A stretch of 64,000 nt of DNA from Fragilaria crotonensis (Eukaryota > Bacillariophyta > Fragilariophyceae > Fragilariales > Fragilariaceae): the NCBI GenBank assembly GCA_022925895.1, contig JAKSYS010000037.1, positions 118,082 through 182,081 of the forward strand, given 5' to 3'. The notes beneath the pieces are model-generated. The model saw nothing but the letters and a program-made list of their open reading frames with translations. It was not told the origin of the DNA and did no database searches. The position numbers and the translations under genes are program-made. Positions 20,607 to 28,411 of this stretch are shown piece by piece. The stretch's first letter is position 1; each line of letters starts with the position of its first letter.

Positions 20607-22787
20607 ATGGCCCTACAGTTTAATCAGCCAGTACCGGGCGCAGGCGGTGCTCCTCCGCTACCGGTAGATGTACCCTTTGAAGAGGAGCCCTGCACCTACC
20701 GAGAGCTCTATAGCAACGCTGCCAACAACCCCCCACCAGATCGCACGGCCGGCTACCTCTTTGGGTACCGCTTCACAGACCCGGCAGGAGGAGTCCCCAC
20801 ACCGGCGGCGTTGCGAGATCAGACAGTGGCGTTGAGTGATCGCCAGCCCATGGCTTTCCTCGCCTTGGTGACCGGACAGGTGGGCGGTTTTGAGGTTGTG
20901 ATACTCCATCGACTGCTACGATATATGGACGCGCCGGGAGACGACCCAACAGGCCTGCACGACCAAGTGCTGGGCCTCGCAGGAGATATCCTACCTCATC
21001 AGTACCCTACAGTGGGAGTCCCGAGTACTGCATTTCACTTGGTAGGAAATGCCGTAAGAGTCCCCACCATCGCAGCCATGACTGCGCTGCTCCCGACATG
21101 GGACGACGCCCAACCTGTGCTGGGCCCCTACAACGAACAGGACCCAGAGACCGAGGTGGTACGTCCCAGGCATATTCAGCTGGTGCCCGGGCGCTACGCA
21201 GCGCTTCTGGTGCACCGCCAACGAGTGCGCCCGAAGCAAGCATACCAGGAGGTTGTCGGGGCCATCCTCGCAAATAACGAACTGGAGGCCTGTCAAGATG
21301 TGGTGACGTGGCTTCGTGCAGCATGCACCGCCCGAGGGGGAGGTGGTGCGCAGACGGCGACGCCAAGTGTGCTACACGCGTTCACGCCCTTACACCTGCC
21401 CCCGGAGGCCTATCGCTACGTCACGGCCAAAGTACAAGCCGACCTACCAGCCCTTGCGAGAAGGGACCGAACGAGGGAGGGCGCACAGCAAGGCGATGCC
21501 GCAGCACTTCTACGGACCCTAGGTTTAACTCGTGCAGTCCTCGGGGAGGACGGAGCCGATGAAGAGCGCGCAGGAGGCAAGGCCCCGAAGACTATCGCCG
21601 AGGTGTACAAAGAGACGTACACCACCTTGTTGCGGTACTGCAACGTAGCAAACCCGGATCAGGTGGCACCAGTATGGGCGCGACTCGCGAATTGTCACAA
21701 AAGCGAGCAGCACACGGTGCTGACCCAAGAACTGCACAAGGTGTGTATGTCGCGGGGCCTTTCAGCCGAACTCTACGCCCCGGTCATCACTACGACTTTG
21801 AAACAGATGGTTGTCGGCTTTCAGTTCACCGGATATGGGGTGGACGACTTGACGTCGGGATGCCAGCCCTTTCTGGTATCCTACGCCGGCAGTGTTCATC
21901 ACTACCAAGCTGTGGCCGCCGCCAGTGTAGGAAACCAGCTCTCACAAGGCGAGCAGAACGCCAGTTTGGCCGACTACCGTACCATCAGGGAAAAAGAGAA
22001 GGTTAAATTCCCACGTGACATCTCCGAAGTGGGCATCACGCTAGCGAGGTATGCGGTGTTGTGTCAGTGCCTGTTCCAGGGCACCGCGGGAATGCCGCAC
22101 CCGTTTGTGGACACCATGTGGGGTCTGGTCGCCGGCATCCAGAACGAGGCCCCTTTTATCGCCGAACGCTTCCGTGCAGTGGCCCGAGGCCCCGGCTTCG
22201 CCTCCACTTATCATGCCCGGATCGTGCGTGCGGTGCAGGTGTGTGCCCACGAATACATGCAGGCAGTGGCGACCAATGTCGCTGACAGCGTCGTGGGCGT
22301 GACGCTCCCTGACTTTACCTCTCTTCTTCTGGAGCTGAAACGCGGAACATTTCAGAACTCCACCAACTGGATCGACCTGCCTGAGGCCTATCTTGAGCCC
22401 CCACCTCCCCGGGTGGGCACCTGGACGAGTAGTGAAGCTTCAACAGCAGCCACGACGCGCACCGGGGTTTCCACACTCACCGATGATTCGGCGGCACCGT
22501 CTCCCCGGACCTCTGTTACCAGGGTTGAGAATCCGGGCGGCGACGCCGAGTTTGCTGGGCTCACACTACGCCCAGGCGGCACACGGAACATCATGCGAGA
22601 ACATCGACCTCCGGCGAACGATGCAGGAAACGAATTCTGTGTGGCCTGGTGGACGAAAGGGGGGTGTTTCCCAAATTGTGGTCGCCGCTCTACGCATGTG
22701 CCGTTCGCCTCAGCCGGGGAACGCACTCGGCTTCTCACGTACGTACGCAACCACCTCGTGGCCCCCGCGGCGGGGGCCGCCACCTGA
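20607..22787 (+). CDS. Gag-like protein of the split-repeat retroelement
   Basis: A 726-residue frame starting at an ATG in good context (CACCATGG). The N-terminal part is Pro/Gly-rich, and the middle is helix-rich with no catalytic motif. The C-terminus carries a compact Cys/His cluster, C678-x8-C-x3-C-x5-H (CVAWWTKGGCFPNCGRRSTH), probably a zinc finger for RNA binding. Position first in the element, size and the C-terminal finger fit a structural Gag-like role. It ends in TGA, and the same reading frame continues open for another 1068 codons (next entry), so a read-through fusion is possible. I do not recognise any other domain. High GC relative to neighbouring host DNA is shared by the whole element. 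Confidence 0.85.
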   Translation: MALQFNQPVPGAGGAPPLPVDVPFEEEPCTYRELYSNAANNPPPDRTAGYLFGYRFTDPAGGVPTPAALRDQTVALSDRQPMAFLALVTGQVGGFEVVILHRLLRYMDAPGDDPTGLHDQVLGLAGDILPHQYPTVGVPSTAFHLVGNAVRVPTIAAMTALLPTWDDAQPVLGPYNEQDPETEVVRPRHIQLVPGRYAALLVHRQRVRPKQAYQEVVGAILANNELEACQDVVTWLRAACTARGGGGAQTATPSVLHAFTPLHLPPEAYRYVTAKVQADLPALARRDRTREGAQQGDAAALLRTLGLTRAVLGEDGADEERAGGKAPKTIAEVYKETYTTLLRYCNVANPDQVAPVWARLANCHKSEQHTVLTQELHKVCMSRGLSAELYAPVITTTLKQMVVGFQFTGYGVDDLTSGCQPFLVSYAGSVHHYQAVAAASVGNQLSQGEQNASLADYRTIREKEKVKFPRDISEVGITLARYAVLCQCLFQGTAGMPHPFVDTMWGLVAGIQNEAPFIAERFRAVARGPGFASTYHARIVRAVQVCAHEYMQAVATNVADSVVGVTLPDFTSLLLELKRGTFQNSTNWIDLPEAYLEPPPPRVGTWTSSEASTAATTRTGVSTLTDDSAAPSPRTSVTRVENPGGDAEFAGLTLRPGGTRNIMREHRPPANDAGNEFCVAWWTKGGCFPNCGRRSTHVPFASAGERTRLLTYVRNHLVAPAAGAAT

Positions 22788-25700
22788 CGAGACGGCCAGG
22801 GCGGCACTGCGCGTGCTCCCTGGCTGTTAAATGCTCCGCCTTGGGAGGAAGGTGTCGCGGGTAGGCCCGTCCAGCATCTGCCCGCAGGCACTAACGTTCC
22901 CAACGCGAGGAGTCGAAAGCGACCCGCGGAGACGCAAATCGGAGACGCAGAGTTAGCACTCGGTAAGTTAGCAACGGCGACAGGTGAAAAATTGGCTAAG
23001 TGCGGCTGGGCACAGGCAATCAACGAGGCGCGGAGAAATTCACACATCTCCGCCGCGGTCCGCCAGGTGCCCCACAAGGCGGCGCGCTTGCTGGAACACT
23101 TGCGTATCAGGGGCGCCGCGGTACCGGTGGCGACGCCCCCCTGGGAACTTCTCCAACGCGACGAAGCAGTCCAACGCGGAGCGCACAAATCATCCCACGG
23201 CGAGCGAGCTTTTGTGTACGAAGAGATGCTTGACTTTTGCCGGCAGGGCTACTGGATCGTCGTGCCCTACCGCGAAGTCCGACACCTCACCAACCTCCGG
23301 ATTGCGCCTCTTGGGGTCGTCCCGCAGCGAGACCGACGACCGCGGCTCATCGTGGATTACACGTTCTCAGGACTGAATGCAGAAACGGTGCCACTGGCAC
23401 CACGAGAGGCGATGCAATTTGGGCGGGCGCTACAGCGTGTCTGCAGCAATATTGTGCATGCAGACCCCCGGTACGGCCCCGTCATGATGGCGAAGATCGA
23501 CATCGCAGACGGCTTCTACCGAGTATGGATCCAGTCGGTAGACGTGCCTAAGTTAGGCGTTATATTACCACATACTCCGGGACTTGAGCCGTTAATAGCG
23601 TTCCCACTCGCCCTTCCGATGGGGTGGGTGGAATCGCCGCCGTATTTTACGGCGCTCACCGAAACCGCGTGCGACCTTGCCAACCAGATGTTGACCGCTT
23701 CACACGACACGCGACTGCGACAGCCGCACAGGTTGGAGGCAGTGGCTGCCACACCTCCCGCCGACATCGAGGCCCCCGCGGGTGTGGCCACGATCCGTGC
23801 TCCCACACGACGCACCGCGGGGGCGATACGGGTACGAGCGCCTGTTGCCACGGTCGACGTCTATGTGGACGACGTTTTGTTGCTGGCTCAAACCCAGCAT
23901 CAGCAGCAACGTGGCATGCGAGCAACTTTGCACTCCATTGATAGTGTTTTTCGGGCGCTTGAGCCATCGGACCGTCATGGAAAGGAGCCAGCTTCGGTGA
24001 AGAAAATGCTACGGGGCGAGGCATCTTGGTCCGCCCACAAACGTATGTTGGGGTGGGACCTCAATGCACAGGACATGACCCTGAACTTGCCATCGCACCG
24101 CGTGGATCGCCTTCGGGAGGTTCTGTCGTGGCTCCAACCCCCTAGGCGGCGCCTCGCCGTCGCCCGATGGCATCGGATCCTGGGAGAGCTCCGCTCCATG
24201 TCTCCCGCACTGCCGGGGACGCGGGGCCTGTTCTCGGTACTGCAAGAGGCACTCCGTCGAGGCGACCGCCGTCGGGTGCGCTTAACGCAACATGTCTACG
24301 ACACGGCTGCAGACTTTACCGCTCTGGTCGACTCCCTCGCCGACCGCCCCACACGGTTACAGGAGCTGGTGCCAACCGCGCCGTCACACGTTGGCGCCTG
24401 CGATGCCTGTCAGTCCGGCATGGGCGGCGTCTGGCTCTCCCACGATGCCGCCCCAATTGTTTGGCGCCAGCGCTTCGAGCCATGCGTGTCGAACGCCCTC
24501 CTCACTTCGGACAACCCACACGGTACTGTCACCATATCCGACCTGGAGCTCACGGGGATGATCGCCCACAAAGACGTCCTCGCGACCTCCCATGATCTAC
24601 GCGAGCGTACCGTGTGGATCGCGAGCGACAATAAGGCCGCCGTCTCGTGGTCGACCAAAGGGTCGTCCACATCCGTCGCAGCAAGGGCTTACCTCCTCCG
24701 CCTCAACGCGCTCCACCAACGCCATCACCGCTACGTTGCACGGCATCACTACATACCTGGACCTGTCAACGCCATGGCGGATGCCGCCAGCCGCCGCTGG
24801 GATTTATCTGACACTGACCTCCTCACCTATTTCACCACCACCTACCCACAGGAACACTCTTGGACACTGCGACACCTGCCCACCGTCACCAACTCTGCCT
24901 TGACTGGTGCGCTTTACAAAATGCGACCACACGACGGGTTTCACGTCAACGTAACGCCTCCTCCGACGCAAGCTGGCTCCTCTGGGAGGCCTTTTGCACC
25001 AGCTTGCAGTTGGATCCCCGGCACCTGGGCGCGCGCGACCCCATCCCCCTTCTCCAACTCTTTGCACAACGCTATCGAACCGGATCGATTGCGCCCGGCC
25101 GCCTCCCTGTACGAGCTCGGACAGTGGAGGATGCCGTACGAGCGGTGGGGCCAGGCGTACGCCCGGATGGGGGCCCCTGACCCTCGCCTAAACTCACACG
25201 GTCACCTGGACATTCGCCTCACTGCATTGTATCGCGCGTGGGCCCGCGACGATGCACCACCATCTCGCGTCAAACCCCTACCGGTCTCTGTGGTCGCCCA
25301 AGTCTGGGCGCTCGCGCAACAAGACGCCACCCCGACCGCTCGAGCGGCCGCGGAATGCTTAGTGCTCGCTTTCTACTTCTTGCTCCGGCCTGGTGAATAC
25401 CTGGGTACACCGTCCACCACTGGTACCTGCCCCCTCTTTCGCCTCCAAGACATCCAGCTATGGATAGGGGCGCGCGCGCTCGACACCTTCGCCTGTTCGG
25501 ATGCCGAACTCCGGGCAGCCACCTACGCCACCCTCACCTTCACCGCACAAAAAAACGGCGTCCGCAACGAAACTATCGGGCACGGTCGCTCCGGACACGC
25601 CTACCTCTGTCCTGTTCACTGCCTTGCCACTCGCGTCGCCACCCTGCGCACCTCGGGCGCCGCGCCCGCCACCCCGCTCAACGCAGTACGCCCGTCAGCC

Positions 25701-25994
25701 ACCGCCCCGTTCCGTTTCGTCCTCGCGTCTGATCTTACCACCCGCATCCGCGCTGCCATTCTCCTCCACCCTGACCCCGCCTATACCATCCGTGACGTCA
25801 CCGTCCGTTCTACCCGCGCAGGGGGCGCCATGGCCCTCCTTTGCGCGGGCGTTGACAGCGACCGGATCCGCTTGGTGGGGCGGTGGCGCTCCGACGAAAT
25901 GTATCGGTACTTGCACGTGCAAGCCCAACCGGTGATGAACGGCCTCGCCGCCGCTATGCTCCGCGGAGGCTCTTTCCGTCTCACCCCCTCTTGA
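22788..25994 (+). CDS. RT - RNase H - tyrosine recombinase polyprotein
   Basis: This frame begins directly after the gag-like TGA, in the same phase, and is open for 1068 codons; no in-frame ATG occurs before about 23226. The order is: a linker (KRPAETQIGDAELALGKL); reverse transcriptase with RLIVDYTF, motif A KIDIADGFYRVW and motif C YVDD (about 23862-23873); RNase H with acidic residues in GACDACQSGMGG, SDLELTG, ASDNKAAV and MADAASR. Last is a C-terminal tyrosine recombinase with Arg in FLLRPGEYLG, the box VRSTRAGGAMALL (about 25803), GRW and a terminal Tyr in EMYRYLH. The first His of the usual HxxR box is Arg here. Expression from the first frame by UGA read-through is the simplest route. 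A separate internal start would drop or truncate the linker. Confidence 0.9.
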   Translation, partial: RDGQGGTARAPWLLNAPPWEEGVAGRPVQHLPAGTNVPNARSRKRPAETQIGDAELALGKLATATGEKLAKCGWAQAINEARRNSHISAAVRQVPHKAARLLEHLRIRGAAVPVATPPWELLQRDEAVQRGAHKSSHGERAFVYEEMLDFCRQGYWIVVPYREVRHLTNLRIAPLGVVPQRDRRPRLIVDYTFSGLNAETVPLAPREAMQFGRALQRVCSNIVHADPRYGPVMMAKIDIADGFYRVWIQSVDVPKLGVILPHTPGLEPLIAFPLALPMGWVESPPYFTALTETACDLANQMLTASHDTRLRQPHRLEAVAATPPADIEAPAGVATIRAPTRRTAGAIRVRAPVATVDVYVDDVLLLAQTQHQQQRGMRATLHSIDSVFRALEPSDRHGKEPASVKKMLRGEASWSAHKRMLGWDLNAQDMTLNLPSHRVDRLREVLSWLQPPRRRLAVARWHRILGELRSMSPALPGTRGLFSVLQEALRRGDRRRVRLTQHVYDTAADFTALVDSLADRPTRLQELVPTAPSHVGACDACQSGMGGVWLSHDAAPIVWRQRFEPCVSNALLTSDNPHGTVTISDLELTGMIAHKDVLATSHDLRERTVWIASDNKAAVSWSTKGSSTSVAARAYLLRLNALHQRHHRYVARHHYIPGPVNAMADAASRRWDLSDTDLLTYFTTTYPQEHSWTLRHLPTVTNSALTGALYKMRPHDGFHVNVTPPPTQAGSSGRPFAPACSWIPGTWARATPSPFSNSLHNAIEPDRLRPAASLYELGQWRMPYERWGQAYARMGAPDPRLNSHGHLDIRLTALYRAWARDDAPPSRVKPLPVSVVAQVWALAQQDATPTARAAAECLVLAFYFLLRPGEYLGTPSTTGTCPLFRLQDIQLWIGARALDTFACSDAELRAATYATLTFTAQKNGVRNETIGHGRSGHAYLCPVHCLATRVATLRTSGAAPATPLNAVRPSATAPFRFVLASDLTTRIRAAILLHPDPAYTIRDVTVRSTRAGGAMALLCAGVDSDRIRLVGRWRSDEMYRYLHVQAQPVMNGLAAAMLRGGSFRLTPS

Positions 25995-26052
25995 CGACAT
26001 TTCCCCGCCCCGGCCTTTGGCCTCCCACCACTTTGGCCTCTGGCCCTCTGGG

Positions 26053-26258
26053 CCGGACCGGACGGTAGGCACCTCTCCGAGTGCTACCGTCGCACAGTTG
26101 GTTCGGGAAATGGTAACCTTACTAGTAAAGACGCCACCAACTCCAAAAACCAACTGGGCTTTCTAAGACCACTGTCCACTACATTCACTAGTAGGACCAC
26201 CGTGTCCCGCATAGTCCACCGACCAGCCGCTGAGGCGGGAAAGGCTACGCATCCCGCC
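26053..26258 (+). repeat. Split direct repeat B1
   Basis: A 206-bp repeat starting CCGGACCGGACGG and ending CATCCCGCC, directly abutting A2. It matches B2 except for a 3-bp ACT insertion near 26117-26125. Confidence 0.95.
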
Positions 26259-26543
26259 GTCAGCGGCAGGGGAGGCGGACGAGCGGGCTACATCGTTGAC
26301 GTCACGTCTCGTGCGTTGCCGACTCAGTACTAGTACCACGACGCACAAGGTACTAGTCGGAACAACAGAATACAGGCGCTTGAAAAGAAGCACACCTAGG
26401 CATACGCGCATATTGTTTATTACAACCAAGTTGCAACGGCAATTGGTCTCACACGATATTGCTGAGGAACCTGTCAAGACCGGTTGCCCACGGCGGTGTG
26501 AAGACGAAGAACGTTCGCCACACTAGTTACTTTAAACTTCGAC
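26259..26543 (+). repeat. Split direct repeat A2
   Basis: The 285-bp internal copy of A1. Visible differences from A1 are C to T in the ATCGTCGACGTC region and A to C in the CTAGTAGG region. Confidence 0.95.
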
Positions 26544-26556
26544 CCACCCGCCCACA

Positions 26557-26759
26557 CCGGACCGGACGGTAGGCACCTCTCCGAGTGCTACCGTCGCACA
26601 GTTGGTTCGGGAAATGGTAACCTTAGTAAAGACGCCACCAACTCCAAAAACCAACTGGGCTTTCTAAGACCACTGTCCACTACATTCACTAGTAGGACCA
26701 CCGTGTCCCGCATAGTCCACCGACCAGCCGCTGAGGCGGGAAAGGCTACGCATCCCGCC
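26557..26759 (+). repeat. Split direct repeat B2 (right end)
   Basis: The 203-bp right terminal copy of B1, ending at CATCCCGCC. A 13-bp linker separates it from A2. Confidence 0.95.
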
Positions 26760-28411
26760 ATTCTTGCGATGAGCGTATGCTACGAGTACCTGGTAGTCGT
26801 CTAGTCGTATGTCATATGAACCAGGTACCAGGTAGACTACTGGTACCAGGTACCAGTAGTACTTTCAATATTGGCAACGATTTTCTTGTTTGTGGCGGCA
26901 CCGATGACGGGAGGACGATTGTCGCGAGACATCGGAAATCAACATGTGCTCATCATTCGAAGGGTCCGATGTCCGATTAGGTTTCACCAATTTGACGTCA
27001 GCGCTCAGCGCCCACGTCACAGTACTGATGTCTTCACGTTCTACGTACTGACATACAGTACTACAGTAAGACAGTAACATACTGAGAGCATCCTGATTGG
27101 TACGCGCTGACGTCAAATTGGTGAAACCTGATCGGATCTCAGTAGACATTGGATACAGTACATGTTGTGACAAGTGACAAACATGACGAAGATCTACTTC
27201 ACACTCCGTTTTGTAGGTTATCTTGAACCTACTATTTGCTGGTACAAGTTTTACATACGGGCAAAATCGGCAGATGGGAACATCTCACCCTGGGAGGCTG
27301 ACTGCGAGTCAAAATATATGGATACACCGGCCAAGTATGGGATCCAGCTAGCATGAATATGCATACTGCATACTACAAAAAAAATATTGTAAATACGAAA
27401 TATTTGAGATAAAACAGTACTTGAAGTACTTGTAAAATGTACTCCAGTATTCCGAGGATAGGACATACTGGCGTGTTCAATATGGGCGGTACTACTAGCT
27501 ACTTGCCCTTACTGCTACATACGGCCTTACTGCGTTCCGTACCTGGCATCGATCCTGATTACTGGCGTACTGCAGTACACAGTATTAATGCTTGTGTACT
27601 GTGTACTAGTACTTTGCGACCATGTAGTAATCGATCCTTTTGCTTTATTGCAAGTAACTGCAATCTGCAATTCCATGACAACAGTACATGAGCTGTGGTG
27701 TAAGGTGAATTGGATTTGGAACCATCGCTCGGCAATCACTGATTGCTATTTTTGGTGCAGTATGTCGATTGCTACTGGAATACAAGGTACGGTAGATTTT
27801 GGTATGATAGAGGGCACTGGAGACTGGAGTACTCGAGTACTTGAATGTAGTACAGTATATAACTCCAGTTGACGACGCAGACAGAAAAATGTCACTCTGA
27901 TGTTACACTACGATAATATATAGAAAATTGGTCGTTGATTTTGTAGGTTAATGACACCTACAAAACCTTGTTCTTCCAGAGAAGAAGAAATTCTACATGC
28001 AGTCATAGTACGATTCTACTTGAATCGCGATTTGGGGGACGCATCCTCTCAGGTTTTGTAGGTTGATTTTAACCTACAATGACCGAAAAAGGCAGTGGTG
28101 ACGACCTACAAAACCAGTGGTTCTATATATTCGAAAAACGGAATCGGTTCGACGCTTGTGTATTGTAGTACTAGTACCAGGTACTACATGTATTAGGGTG
28201 TCAAAAGTCAAAACGCGTTGATTTGCAGTCGTGTGTTGTGTGTATGGAATGTATGTATAATGTAGTATGTAGTATGTTAGTATGTACACTCTTGAGACTC
28301 GGGAGAATTTCATGCAAACCGCGTACATGTACTGGTGGCGCCACTTGTCGACGACATCATAAAACAAAGATTTGTGTGAGTGTTCAATTCTTGATACGCA
28401 GATCGTTCCTC
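26760..28411. other. Intergenic between the retroelement and the first LRR paralogue
   Basis: No gene seen. The stretch holds GTAC-rich palindromes (26780-26860, 27410-27620), a 165-bp inverted-repeat element (separate entry), and several small hairpins built on TTTTGTAGGT and its complement (27209-28119). From about 28211 a block shared with the other two LRR paralogues begins (AAACGCGT...CAGTCGTGT). Confidence 0.5.
26972..27136. repeat. MITE-like element with 33-bp inverted arms
   Basis: Arms 26972-27004 and 27104-27136 are inverted complements over 33 bp with one mismatch and contain TTTGACGTCAGCGC. The inner about 90 bp (CACGTCACAGTACTG through CCTGATTGGTAC) recurs at about 47480-47568 upstream of the third LRR paralogue. 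That points to a dispersed family rather than chance. Confidence 0.7.

Larger units (their letters stand above)
20288..26759 (+). mobile_element. Split-direct-repeat tyrosine-recombinase retrotransposon (DIRS/Ngaro/PAT group)
   Basis: A 6.47-kb element with the hallmark layout A1 - coding region - B1 - A2 - B2: A1 20288-20572, B1 26053-26258, A2 26259-26543, B2 26557-26759. A1 and A2 are both 285 bp and differ at two positions by eye; B1 and B2 differ mainly by a 3-bp indel. The coding part holds a gag-like protein and a polyprotein with reverse transcriptase, RNase H and tyrosine recombinase. There is no LTR-type integrase or aspartic protease. Such elements replicate through a circular intermediate and insert by site-specific recombination, so no target duplication is expected. 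High repeat identity and open frames indicate recent activity. Assignment to the PAT/Ngaro-like branch rests on the split repeats, not on a phylogeny. Confidence 0.92.

Noticed and set aside
22388-23188. Long minus-strand open frame inside the split-repeat retroelement
   Set aside because: It is antisense to the gag-like and polymerase frames in GC-rich DNA, has no domain and arises from codon bias of the real genes.
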